Below are positions 34,037 through 42,999 of a DNA stretch of 64,000 bases, one piece after another. The notes beneath the pieces were generated by a model. That model saw only the letters and a list, made by a program, of their open reading frames with translations, made no database searches and was not told where the DNA came from. This stretch comes from GCA-002708315 sp964460905. Lineage in GTDB: Bacteria > Bacteroidota > Bacteroidia > Bacteroidales > F082. A program made the position numbers and the translations under genes. Every line of letters begins with the position of its first letter. Positions within the stretch are counted from its first letter, which is position 1. Where the stretch lies: assembly GCA_964460905.1 (NCBI GenBank), contig CAYWRM010000014.1, positions 1 to 64,000 of the forward strand, read 5' to 3'.

Positions 34037-34176
34037 AGTGTCAAGTTATATGTCCTTTGGTATTGAGACTGCTTTGTCATACTTCCTCGCAGTGACGTCA
34101 TTGCGATGACGATCCCGATAGCTATCGGGAGAGGAAAAAGCAATCTCAATACGTCACTTTGAGATTGACTTAACAC
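34037..34176. repeat. GTCATTGCGA-type palindromic intergenic element
   Basis: An inverted repeat with GTATTGAGACTGCTTTGTCAT at the left matches GTATTGAGATTGCTTTTTCCT read inverted from the right. The outer arms AGTGTCAAGT / ACTTAACACT extend it. A perfect inner palindrome, TCCCGATAGCTATCGGGA, lies near the centre. The CGCAGTGACGTCATTGCGATGACG core is of the intergenic repeat class found in many bacterial genomes. It is unrelated in sequence to the TGTCATTCTGA elements apart from general form. Confidence 0.65.
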
Positions 34177-34191
34177 TAAAAATATTAGAAC

Positions 34192-34223
34192 AAAAAAATC
34201 CCTCCGATTTACTCGGAAGGATT
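34192..34223 (-). terminator. Intrinsic terminator after rpsA
   Basis: On the minus strand AATCCTTCCGA pairs with TCGGAGGGATT around a five-base loop and is followed by TTTTT. It lies about 30 bp after the rpsA stop codon. Confidence 0.8.
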
Positions 34224-34255
34224 TAAGTTATAGTGTTAAATAAGTTTTCTAATAC

Positions 34256-36352
34256 TTATTTCTTGGTTCCAGCTTTTTCTTCTTTTTCTATTTCGCTCTT
34301 CAGATTAGCAAGAACATCAAGGTCACCGAAGGTTGTTTTTTCTACTTTTTCGTTAACCTTACTAAGTGCACGTTTCGATTTTTGACCTTCAGAAGCTACT
34401 TTTTTAGCATCTTTTGCTTTAGCTACTCTTGGGTCTTCTTCAAAAAGACGAGTGTGTGAAAGAATTATCTTCTTATTATCTTTAGAAAATTCAATTACTT
34501 TGAAGTCGATAGTTTCATCAGCTTTAATGTTTGATCCGTCTTCTTTCTTCAGGTGACGTAAAGGAGCAAAGCCTTCAACACCGTAAGGCAGTGAAATTAA
34601 AGCACCTTTGTCGTGAAGGTTGATAACGGTTCCTTGATGAACAGAATCTACAGTAAATACAGTTTCAAACACATCCCAAGGATTTTCCTCAAGTTGTTTG
34701 TGTCCAAGACTTAATCTGCGGTTTTCTTCATCGACATCAAGAACAACAACTTCAATTTCTTCGTTTATTTTAGTAAACTCGGCAGGATGTTTTATTTTTT
34801 TAGACCAACTTAAATCACTGATGTGAATTAGTCCATCAACACCTTCTTCAATTTCAACAAAAATTCCAAAGTTTGTAAAGTTTCTAACTGTGGCTTTATG
34901 TTTTGAATTTACCTTATACTTATCACGAATTGCAGTCCATGGATCTGGAGCAAGTTGTTTCATTCCCAGCGACATTCTTCTTTCATCGCGGTCAAGTGTA
35001 AGTATTACAGCCTCAACTTCATCGCCTACTTTCAGGAAATCCTGAGCAGTACGTAAATGTTGCGACCATGACATTTCACTAACATGTGTTAGGCCTTCAA
35101 CACCAGGTGCAATTTCAATAAACGCACCATAATCAGCAAGAACAACAACTTTTCCTTTAATCTTGTCACCAACTTTCATATCAGGATTTAATGATTCCCA
35201 TGGGTGAGGAGTTAGTTGTTTTAAACCAAGGGCGATACGTTTCTTGTTTTCATCAAAGTCGAGAATTACAACTTTTAATTTTTGATCAAGCTCAACAATC
35301 TCTTCCGGATGTTTAATACGACCCCAACTTAGGTCTGTAATATGAATTAAACCGTCAACACCGCCAAGGTCTATAAATACACCATAAGTTGTAATATTTT
35401 TGGCAATTCCTTCAAGTACCTGTCCTTTTTCAAGTTTAGCTATAATCTCAGCTCTTTGTTGTTCTAGTTCGTCTTCAATAAGTGCTTTATGTGAAACAAC
35501 AACATTTTTGTATTCATGATTGATTTTAACCACTTTGAATTCCATAGTTTTTTCAACATAAACATCATAGTCTCTAATTGGTTTAACATCAATTTGAGAA
35601 CCTGGCAAGAATGCTTCTATTCCAAATACATCTACAATAAGACCACCTTTTGTACGACATTTAACAAAGCCATTGATGATTTCATCTTTGTCATGTGCTT
35701 CGTTAATTCTATCCCATGATTTTAGTATGCGGGCTTTTTTATGAGAAAGTATCATTTGACCGCTTGAGTCTTCCTGATTTTCAACATAAATATCAACTAT
35801 ATCTCCAATTTTAAGATCAGGGTTATACCTAAATTCGTTAAAGGGGATAATTCCATCAGATTTGTAGCCAATGTTTATAACAACTTCACGGCTGTTCATC
35901 CCAACAATAGTTCCGTCAATTACTTCATGTTCAACAATTGAGCTTAAAGAACTTGAGTAAATATCTTCAAGTTTGGTTCTTTCAGTAATAGAATAATTAT
36001 CCTGCTTTTTTTCAAGAGCATCCCAGTCAAATTCTGCAGGTATACTTTCTTCTGCTTCTTTTTCCTCTTCTTCAACTTTCTCAGCTACTGCTTCTTCCTT
36101 TTGTAATTCTGTTTCAGCAGCAGGTTCATCAGTAATATCTTCAGTAACAACTTCTTCTTTTTGTACTTCAGTTTTAGCAGTAGGTTCTTCAGTAGCTTCT
36201 TCAGCAACTTCTTCTTCTTTAGTTTCTTTTACTTCTTTTGCTTCTTCAGTTACGTTCTCTACTACTTCAGGAGTTGTTTTTTCTTCTTTGGTTTGAGCCT
36301 TTACATCCTTGTTCTCAGCAGGTTCAGCATTGTTTTTATCTTTTTCAGACAT
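34256..36352 (-). CDS. rpsA: Ribosomal protein S1
   Basis: 698 residues, with six S1 RNA-binding domains from about residue 135 on. Examples are GTIVGMNSREVVINIGYKSDG, GIAKNITTYGVFIDLGGVDGLIHITDLSW, GKVVVLADYGAFIEIAPGVEGLTH and ATVRNFTNFGIFVEIEEGVDGL. S1 binds mRNA at the 30S platform. Because Bacteroidota seldom use Shine-Dalgarno pairing, S1 is likely important for initiation here (inference). An acidic N-terminal tail of about 115 residues, rich in Glu/Thr/Val with internally repeated segments (EEVVTEDITDEPAAETELQK and relatives), precedes the first domain and makes the protein longer than the proteobacterial form. A good promoter at 36487-36516 leaves a leader of about 130 nt. Confidence 0.95.
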   Translation of the reverse strand: MSEKDKNNAEPAENKDVKAQTKEEKTTPEVVENVTEEAKEVKETKEEEVAEEATEEPTAKTEVQKEEVVTEDITDEPAAETELQKEEAVAEKVEEEEKEAEESIPAEFDWDALEKKQDNYSITERTKLEDIYSSSLSSIVEHEVIDGTIVGMNSREVVINIGYKSDGIIPFNEFRYNPDLKIGDIVDIYVENQEDSSGQMILSHKKARILKSWDRINEAHDKDEIINGFVKCRTKGGLIVDVFGIEAFLPGSQIDVKPIRDYDVYVEKTMEFKVVKINHEYKNVVVSHKALIEDELEQQRAEIIAKLEKGQVLEGIAKNITTYGVFIDLGGVDGLIHITDLSWGRIKHPEEIVELDQKLKVVILDFDENKKRIALGLKQLTPHPWESLNPDMKVGDKIKGKVVVLADYGAFIEIAPGVEGLTHVSEMSWSQHLRTAQDFLKVGDEVEAVILTLDRDERRMSLGMKQLAPDPWTAIRDKYKVNSKHKATVRNFTNFGIFVEIEEGVDGLIHISDLSWSKKIKHPAEFTKINEEIEVVVLDVDEENRRLSLGHKQLEENPWDVFETVFTVDSVHQGTVINLHDKGALISLPYGVEGFAPLRHLKKEDGSNIKADETIDFKVIEFSKDNKKIILSHTRLFEEDPRVAKAKDAKKVASEGQKSKRALSKVNEKVEKTTFGDLDVLANLKSEIEKEEKAGTKK

Positions 36353-36486
36353 TAAATAATTAATTGTGTTTCGTAATCAACCATCCGGTGCTTGTGATTA
36401 GAAACCGATTATACATAAGTTTAATTATTTTAAGAATTTGGTTAGTAATAGTATACCAAAATTCCGGACACCTTAAAATCGGGGTG

Positions 36487-36516
36487 CAAAAGTACTTATT
36501 TTTACTGAATCACAAA
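36487..36516 (-). promoter_or_regulatory. rpsA promoter
   Basis: Minus strand TTTG (36513-36516), 18 bases, TACTTTTG (36487-36494) is a full Bacteroidota promoter. It implies a 5' leader of roughly 125-130 nt before the rpsA start at 36352, long enough for regulatory structure. The divergent ychF -7 box lies only about 40 bp away. Confidence 0.65.
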
Positions 36517-36554
36517 AATATTTTCATTACTAATTTAGCGGAAAAATATTGTAT

Positions 36555-36562
36555 TATCTTTG
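36555..36562 (+). promoter_or_regulatory. Probable -7 box for ychF
   Basis: TATCTTTG fits TAnnTTTG and lies 66 bp before the ychF ATG. The -33 match is weak. Confidence 0.4.
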
Positions 36563-36628
36563 CAGGATAATTATCAGTATGGAGTATTGGTAATTATCAG
36601 ATAAACAAATCATTAAAATTATTTTAGT

Positions 36629-37723
36629 ATGTCATTAAATTGTGGTATAATTGGATTAACCAATACCGGAAAGACGGCAATCTTTAATTGTATGTCAAAT
36701 ACAAAAGCTCAAAGTTCTAATTATGCTTTTAGTGCAACAAAATCAAATATAGGTATTGCAAATGTTCCAGATACACGATTGTATAAACTTGATGACTTGG
36801 TGCATTCTGCAAAAGTGGTTCCTGCATTAGTTGAGATTGTTGATGTGCCGGGTTTAGCAAAGGGCGCTAGTGAAGGAGAGGGTGTTGGCAATAAGTTTTT
36901 AGCTGATATTCAGCAAACTGATGCATTAATACACGTATTAAGGTGCTTTGATGATGATGAATTACCACATATTGAAGGTTCAGTTGATCCAGTTAGAGAC
37001 TTGGATATTGTAGATTTTGAATTGCAAGTGAGAGATCTTGATCTTGTGGAAAGAAAAATTCTACGTCTTGAAAAGCTTATGAAGTCAGGTGACAAGGATG
37101 CAAAAAAGGGAATAGAGGTTCTTACAAAATATAAAGAGCATTTAGAGAATTTTGGTAATGCTCGTACGACTCCTGTTACTGAGGAAGATCGCAGGTTTAT
37201 TAAGGATATGCAACTTCTTACTGATAAAACAGTACTTTATGTATGTAATGTTGATGATTCAGCAGCTATTGATGGTAACGATTATGTGAAAAGAGTAATT
37301 GAGCAACTAGGTAGTGATGAAAATATTATTGTGATAGCTGGTAAACTTGAGGCTGAAATATCTGAACTTGAGGATGAAGCTGATCGAAAAGAATTTTTGG
37401 ATGACGCCGGATTGTCTGAACCTGGAGTTAATAAGTTGATACGAGCTGCTTATAAAGCACTAAATCTCCAATCATTTTTTACTGCCGGTCCCATGGAGGT
37501 AAAGGCATGGACAATAAAAAAGGGTATGAAAGCCCCTGAAGCATCCGGTGTTATACACAGTGATTTGGAACGTGGTTTTATTCGTGCTGAGGTTATAAAA
37601 TATGATGATTATATCTCATATGGTTCAGAGCACGCCGTAAAAGATGCAGGCAAATTCCATGTAGAAGGAAAAAACTATGTTGTTGAAGATGGTGATGTAA
37701 TGCACATAAGGTTTAATGTATAA
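36629..37723 (+). CDS. ychF: YchF/Ola1-family P-loop ATPase
   Basis: 364 residues, the standard length. The P-loop is GIIGLTNTGKTAIFNCM, the G3 motif VDVPGLAKGASEGEGVGNKFL, and VLYVCNVDD replaces the canonical NKxD as usual in this ATP-preferring family. The C-terminal TGS domain contains LQSFFTAGPMEVKAWTIKKG, HSDLERGFIRAEVI and YVVEDGDVMHIRFNV. It is linked to ribosome function and redox stress. It diverges from rpsA and converges on the kinase gene with only eight bases between stop codons. Confidence 0.95.
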   Translation: MSLNCGIIGLTNTGKTAIFNCMSNTKAQSSNYAFSATKSNIGIANVPDTRLYKLDDLVHSAKVVPALVEIVDVPGLAKGASEGEGVGNKFLADIQQTDALIHVLRCFDDDELPHIEGSVDPVRDLDIVDFELQVRDLDLVERKILRLEKLMKSGDKDAKKGIEVLTKYKEHLENFGNARTTPVTEEDRRFIKDMQLLTDKTVLYVCNVDDSAAIDGNDYVKRVIEQLGSDENIIVIAGKLEAEISELEDEADRKEFLDDAGLSEPGVNKLIRAAYKALNLQSFFTAGPMEVKAWTIKKGMKAPEASGVIHSDLERGFIRAEVIKYDDYISYGSEHAVKDAGKFHVEGKNYVVEDGDVMHIRFNV

Positions 37724-37731
37724 GCACTTTT

Positions 37732-38367
37732 TTATTCTAATATAACCTGGAACTCTTTATTTACATGTATTGTTGCCTTATTTTTAATTGACTGAACAGT
37801 CTTGTGTTCTTGTTCCAACACTCTCCATCTTAGAGGATTATCCGGTTCTTTTCCCCTTGAGGATTGAGCTTTTTTTGTTTCGTGATAGGTCAATTCTATC
37901 AGAATCCGCATATCAACTCCATCGGTATTAATAGCATATAATCCATCAATAATTAGCATATCAATTCCGTTAAAATCGGTAGTTAGCAAATCAACTTGTT
38001 CGGTTACAAGGTCGACACATGGCATGGTTGATTTTTGGTTATTTTTGAAGTCATCAATTGTTTTATTAATGTCATCCCACCTATATTCTCCTAAACCCAC
38101 AACATTTTCAACTCCATTTTTTTCACGCCATTCAGCACGTTCCAATGGTAGTGTATTATAGTAATTGTCGATGTGAATAGGCTTTGCAAAAATTCTATGC
38201 TTACGCAGATTTTTAGCAATTACATGAGTAAGCTCTGATTTTCCTGAACCTGATTCTCCTGAAATAGCCACAATAAATTTATCTTTTCTATGCTTAAGGA
38301 TTTCCTGTGTAATAATGTCAGCCGCAATTCTGTGTTTTTCTGTTATTAATAGTACGTCTTCTAACAT
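37732..38367 (-). CDS. Uridine kinase-like P-loop kinase in a disaccharide operon
   Basis: 211 residues with Walker A VAISGESGSGKSELTHVIAK near residue 35, a uridine-kinase/phosphoribulokinase-type IDNYYNTLPLERAEWRE, VDLVTEQVD, Walker B-like MLIIDGLYAIN, and an Arg-containing lid region (RGKEPDNPLRWRVLEQE). The fold is that of uridine kinase, but the gene is third in an operon with a sugar transporter and a GH65/phosphoglucomutase fusion (25 bp after the fusion). A sugar substrate, for instance the free glucose left by phosphorolysis, would fit the context. This is inference; uridine or another small molecule is not excluded. Confidence 0.7.
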   Translation of the reverse strand: MLEDVLLITEKHRIAADIITQEILKHRKDKFIVAISGESGSGKSELTHVIAKNLRKHRIFAKPIHIDNYYNTLPLERAEWREKNGVENVVGLGEYRWDDINKTIDDFKNNQKSTMPCVDLVTEQVDLLTTDFNGIDMLIIDGLYAINTDGVDMRILIELTYHETKKAQSSRGKEPDNPLRWRVLEQEHKTVQSIKNKATIHVNKEFQVILE

Positions 38368-38392
38368 GTTTGGGATGCTTAAATGGGTTTTT

Positions 38393-41300
38393 TTAATCTC
38401 TTTTAACTATAAACTTCTCACCTTTTTTAATTGTGTGTTTTTTACCAAATACCATGGTTTCAGTATCAGCATTTGTAATTATTTTAACTGACTTATTACT
38501 AATGATAAATTGATAATTAGTTCCTTTGAATACCAATGAAAATTCTATTTTTTCCCAATGTTCAGGCATATTGGGTTGGACTTTTATTAAGTCACCTCTT
38601 AAATCAACACCTGCAAAGGCTGATATTGCTATCATTATCGTACCAGCCATTACGCCTGCATGAATCCCTTCTGCTGTTGTTCCTCCCTGAATATCATTAT
38701 AGTCGGATGTAAGAGCATCTTTATACAGATTCCAACTTAACTTTTTATCATCAATAATGTTAGCTAATTGTGAATGTACAACTCTGCTTAAAGTGGATCC
38801 GTGTGATGTCCTCTTTAAATAGTAATTCAGGTTTTTTTGTAAATAATCAACAGGGAGGTTATACTTCAGGTTACCAAGTATATTATTTACTTCCTCGTCT
38901 TCCAGATTATAAAATGTCATAAGAGTATCTGCCTGTTTGGCTACCTTGTAATCATCTGCTGATTTTCCTTCAGCTTTTAGTAGGCGATCCATCCTGTGAA
39001 TATCTGCATATTTATTTTTGTAATAATCCCAATCAAGTTCCTTAAGCTCAAAGTAACCTCTATACTGTGCTATAATACCCTCATCATTTATAATCAGATT
39101 TATACTATTCTGAATATCCAACCAATGTTCTAATTCATCATTATGAAAACCAATTTTGTTAGTTAGCTTTTCTTTTGAAGTATTGCTCATCGTAGCTAAC
39201 AATTTTGGAGCTTTACTCAGCATCCAGACAGTCATAATGTTTGTATATGCATTGTCGCTTAATCCTCCATCGCTAGTATTTGGATAGTGTTCGTGGAATT
39301 CATCCGGTCCCATTACGTTGTCAATGCTATAACGATCAATTTTAGGGTTGAAATTTGCTTTGCTTTCCCAAAATCGACAAATCTCCAAATACATCTCTGC
39401 CCCATAGTTTTCAATAAATTCAATATCATTTGTAATATTGAAATATTGCCAAATATTATATGCAATTGCCAGAGAAACATGTCGTTGTAGAGAGCTGTAA
39501 TCATCGCCCCATTCACCTGAAACAGGATTTAAATGCATTATTTGAGTTTCCTCTCTGCCATCGCTTCCGCTTTGCCACGGGAACATTGCTCCTTGGTAAC
39601 CATACTCTGCTGCATACTCACGGGCTTTGTTAAGTCGCTTGTATCTATACATTAGCATTGATTTGGCTGTTTCAGGGAAATGAATATCGTAGAATGGTAG
39701 TATGAAAATTTCATCCCAAAAAATGTGACCACGGTAAGCCTCTCCATGTAATCCCCTGGCAGTAATGCTTGCATCTATGGTTTTGTTATGTGGAGATGCA
39801 CTCACTATCAAATGATAAATATGCAGGCGTAACAATTTTTGAGCAATTCTATCGCCGGATAGCTTTATGTCAGTTTTATCCCAAATAGCATCCCATGCTG
39901 AACTGCTTTCTTCAAGTAAACTATCGAACGATTGCATTTTTGAAAGTTCATCAAGCGCCTTCTGTTTTACTTCATCTTTAAAATTATTTGAATCATATAT
40001 TGTAACTAATTTTTCAACTGTAACTGTTTGATTTATTTCTGCTTGTTGGTCGATATATGTGTAAACAATACCATCGTCTGTTGTAACGCCATACTTATCG
40101 GTCACAATTTTATCATTAGATATTATCCTGAGTTTTGCAGCTTCTGCTATTTTAATATTTGATTGTGAGGTTCGAACAATCAACCAGGAAGTATCTTCTT
40201 TGCCACCTTGATCAACAGGTTGCAGGTGTTTTGATTTTAAATCTTTATAACGGTTAACTCCTTCATTCTTTATGGTTCCGTCGAGCTTGCTTGAGATACT
40301 TAATTGTCCTGAATAATTTAAAGGTGTTATGTTATATTTGATTGCAGCCTGATGTGGATTTGCCATACTGGCTATTCTGAAAGATTCAACCAGAGTTTTA
40401 CGACCATCATTATCAGTAATAATCATTCTGCGAGTTAGCAAACCATTTCGAAAATGTAGTACACGCGATATTTGATCTGCTTTTTTGATGTTAGGATCAA
40501 ACCAGGGTTCGGCGTCAATTTTAAAGTTTAAAGAAAGCCAGTTTGGAGCAGCAACAAAATCTTCATTCTCAATATCTTTGCCTGCTACATTTGTAATTAG
40601 ACGGTTGTACAAACCGGCGATGTATGTTGCAGGATAGTTTGAATTATTTGCAGAGGTTTCTTCCATAGCACCCCTAGTACCAAAGTATCCGTTCCCTACA
40701 GTAAGCAATGCTTCTCTGGATTTTTCGCTGGCTGGATCATAATTGTTATAGGATATCTCCCAATTATCGTCATCAATTCCATGAGTAAACCAATTATTGA
40801 TTTCTTTGAGGGTAATTTCCTCAAGATCGTTCACTACTATATCAGCTCCGTTAGCTTTTAATGCTTCGTTGTTATCTTCACGAGCCAATCCCAATACTAA
40901 TCCGAAGTTACCGTTCTTACCGGCTTGTACTCCTGAAACAGCATCCTCAACAACTATTGATCGGTTAATATCTACTCCAAGATTTTGTGCTGCTGTTAGA
41001 AAAATATCAGGTGCTGGTTTACCGTTAAGCCCCATTTCTGCAGATACAACACCATCAACTCTGGTTTCTATAAAATGCATGAGCCCAGCTGCTTTCAGAA
41101 CTGATTTTGCATTTTTACTTGAAGAGGCAACGCCAATCCTGATATTATCTTTTACAAGTTGTTCTAGTAGTTTAACAGTAGATGGATAAACTTCAACGCC
41201 TTCTTTTTTCAATACTTCGTTAAAAGCTTCATTTTTTCGATTACCCAGTCCGCATACAGTTTCCAATTCGGTGCGGTCCTCAGGTGTGCCGTATGGTAAA

Positions 41301-41533
41301 TTAATATTTCTTGATTCAAGGAATGATTTTACCCCTTCATATCTTGGTTTACCATCAACAAAAGTTAAATAATCATTGGGTGTAAACTCTTTGTATGTTT
41401 CATTGTTTACTTTGCTACGATGTTGGAGGTAATTGTCGAACATCTTTTTCCATGCCCGACTGTGGGTAGTTGCAGTTTTTGTAATAACACCATCCAGGTC
41501 AAATATTACAGCGTCAAATGCATTTTTAGTCAT
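38393..41533 (-). CDS. Fused beta-phosphoglucomutase and GH65 disaccharide phosphorylase
   Basis: 1,046 residues. N-terminal HAD phosphatase/mutase about 1-245: VIFDLDGVITKT (catalytic Asp12 and Asp14), ASSSKNAKSVLKAAGL, GKPAPDIFL, VVEDAVSGVQAG. The C-terminal glycoside hydrolase family 65 domain runs from about 260 to the end: YDPASEKSREALLTVGNGYFGTRG split over the first strands, then HIFWDEIFILPF and NVMGPDEFHEHYPNTSDGG with the catalytic acid Glu, SHGSTLSRVVHS and a C-terminal beta domain. GH65 enzymes split maltose, trehalose, kojibiose or nigerose with phosphate into beta-glucose 1-phosphate and glucose; the mutase converts the former to glucose 6-phosphate. Exact disaccharide unknown. 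It starts 14 bp after the transporter gene. Confidence 0.9.
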   Translation of the reverse strand: MTKNAFDAVIFDLDGVITKTATTHSRAWKKMFDNYLQHRSKVNNETYKEFTPNDYLTFVDGKPRYEGVKSFLESRNINLPYGTPEDRTELETVCGLGNRKNEAFNEVLKKEGVEVYPSTVKLLEQLVKDNIRIGVASSSKNAKSVLKAAGLMHFIETRVDGVVSAEMGLNGKPAPDIFLTAAQNLGVDINRSIVVEDAVSGVQAGKNGNFGLVLGLAREDNNEALKANGADIVVNDLEEITLKEINNWFTHGIDDDNWEISYNNYDPASEKSREALLTVGNGYFGTRGAMEETSANNSNYPATYIAGLYNRLITNVAGKDIENEDFVAAPNWLSLNFKIDAEPWFDPNIKKADQISRVLHFRNGLLTRRMIITDNDGRKTLVESFRIASMANPHQAAIKYNITPLNYSGQLSISSKLDGTIKNEGVNRYKDLKSKHLQPVDQGGKEDTSWLIVRTSQSNIKIAEAAKLRIISNDKIVTDKYGVTTDDGIVYTYIDQQAEINQTVTVEKLVTIYDSNNFKDEVKQKALDELSKMQSFDSLLEESSSAWDAIWDKTDIKLSGDRIAQKLLRLHIYHLIVSASPHNKTIDASITARGLHGEAYRGHIFWDEIFILPFYDIHFPETAKSMLMYRYKRLNKAREYAAEYGYQGAMFPWQSGSDGREETQIMHLNPVSGEWGDDYSSLQRHVSLAIAYNIWQYFNITNDIEFIENYGAEMYLEICRFWESKANFNPKIDRYSIDNVMGPDEFHEHYPNTSDGGLSDNAYTNIMTVWMLSKAPKLLATMSNTSKEKLTNKIGFHNDELEHWLDIQNSINLIINDEGIIAQYRGYFELKELDWDYYKNKYADIHRMDRLLKAEGKSADDYKVAKQADTLMTFYNLEDEEVNNILGNLKYNLPVDYLQKNLNYYLKRTSHGSTLSRVVHSQLANIIDDKKLSWNLYKDALTSDYNDIQGGTTAEGIHAGVMAGTIMIAISAFAGVDLRGDLIKVQPNMPEHWEKIEFSLVFKGTNYQFIISNKSVKIITNADTETMVFGKKHTIKKGEKFIVKRD

Positions 41534-41547
41534 TATAATAGCTTGAT

Positions 41548-42834
41548 TTATAGTTTATCGTTAATAAAAAATGTACTTATAGCACCAAATATCATTAGCA
41601 CACCAGCCATGTAGATTGACAATAAGGGATCGCCACCAAATGCATATTTTAATATTAGTCCTCCAAAAATTCCATTTACAATTTGCGGTATGGTTATCGA
41701 CATGTTAAATAAACCCATGAACATACCCATTTTCTTAGGAGGTAGTGAATTTGCAAGCATGGCATATGGCATTGCCAGAATGCTACCCCATGCAACACCA
41801 ATTCCGATCATGGGTAATACTAATAATTGGTAGTTTGGAATTATTGCAAATGAAAGAAATCCTATGCCTCCTAATATTAAGGCAATAATGTGAGTATTTT
41901 TTCGACCAATTTTATTAGCTATTTTAGGTAATGAAAGGGCTATCATAGCACTAACACCATTGTACACACCAAATAGTATCCCTACCCAGTTTGCAGCTTC
42001 TTTAAAATCGGCAGAATTTGGGTCAGTAGTTCCAAAAAAGTGTTGGGCTACAGTGGGAGTAGTATATACCCACATTGAAAACAGTGCAAACCATGAAAAG
42101 AACTGAACAATTAATAACTGCCACATTTTTTTTGGAATCTGAAACTTCTCTTTTTCAACACTATCTTTTTTATCATCATCATAAAACTCAGGTGGATATT
42201 CCTTTGTTGAGGTTACTGTCCAGATTATTGAAGAGATTAGCACAAAAGCTCCAAAATAAAATGAATAAGTAACATTATCGGGAACAAGACCATTAGCTGC
42301 TTCTTTTGAAACACCAAACCAGTTACCCAGCATATAAGGTAGCCAGGAGCCCACAACTGCGCCAATGCCAATAAGGAGTGTTTGCATTGAAAACCCAAGT
42401 GCATGTTGCTCGTCGGGTAACTTATCTGCTACTAAGGCTCTAAATGGTTCCATGCTAATATTTATAGAAGCATCCATTATCATAAGCATTCCTCCTCCAA
42501 TAAACATAGGAGCAATTGCTGTTGCAAAATGTGGAGCATTTGGCATTAATATTAGTGCAGTGCTCGTGAGTAAAGCGCCAGCTAAAAAATAAGGGCGTCT
42601 TCTTCCTAGCTTGTTCCAGGTTCGGTCGCTGAAATATCCAATTATAGGTTGAACAATCATACCTGTAATTGGGGCTACTAGCCAAAACCAGCTAAGGTGG
42701 TGGACGTCAGCTCCAAATGTTAGTAATATGCTGGATGCATTTGCATTCTGTAGGGCAAAACCAAATTGGATTCCCAGGAATCCAAAACTCATGTTCCATA
42801 TTTGCCAAAAACTTAATCGTGGTTTTTTATTCAT
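41548..42834 (-). CDS. SLC45-like MFS sugar transporter
   Basis: 428 residues with about twelve membrane segments. The start, LSFWQIWNMSFGFLGIQFGFALQNA, and the loop IIGYFSDRTWNKLGRRRPYF (the MFS A-like motif with an RRRP variant) are typical of the sucrose/maltose:proton symporters of the SLC45/GPH type. The second half has the partner motif IANKIGRKNTHIIALILGG. It is first in the operon with the GH65 fusion and kinase, so it probably brings a glucose-containing disaccharide through the inner membrane. No LacI-type regulator or outer-membrane porin is adjacent. Confidence 0.88.
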   Translation of the reverse strand: MNKKPRLSFWQIWNMSFGFLGIQFGFALQNANASSILLTFGADVHHLSWFWLVAPITGMIVQPIIGYFSDRTWNKLGRRRPYFLAGALLTSTALILMPNAPHFATAIAPMFIGGGMLMIMDASINISMEPFRALVADKLPDEQHALGFSMQTLLIGIGAVVGSWLPYMLGNWFGVSKEAANGLVPDNVTYSFYFGAFVLISSIIWTVTSTKEYPPEFYDDDKKDSVEKEKFQIPKKMWQLLIVQFFSWFALFSMWVYTTPTVAQHFFGTTDPNSADFKEAANWVGILFGVYNGVSAMIALSLPKIANKIGRKNTHIIALILGGIGFLSFAIIPNYQLLVLPMIGIGVAWGSILAMPYAMLANSLPPKKMGMFMGLFNMSITIPQIVNGIFGGLILKYAFGGDPLLSIYMAGVLMIFGAISTFFINDKL

Positions 42835-42972
42835 TATGATGATTTTAATGGCATCTAAAATAATATTTATATTAATATAATAGATGTTTTGGCTGTCTAT
42901 ATGGAAAAAATTATATTTTTAGCCTAGACTTTTTATAATTGTTATTAATTAAAACGTTTGCGCTATTATTTT

Positions 42973-42980
42973 TACTTTTG
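42973..42980 (+). promoter_or_regulatory. Probable -7 box for the DUF481 gene
   Basis: TACTTTTG matches TAnnTTTG 19 bases before the ATG at 43000. Its position inside the longer open frame from 42958 argues for the 43000 start. Confidence 0.4.
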
Positions 42981-42999
42981 CAAAAAGTTTGAATTGCTA

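Noticed and set aside
40797..41189. 130-codon plus-strand frame inside the mutase/GH65 fusion gene
   Set aside because: Antisense shadow over conserved HAD motifs; the minus-strand product is certain.
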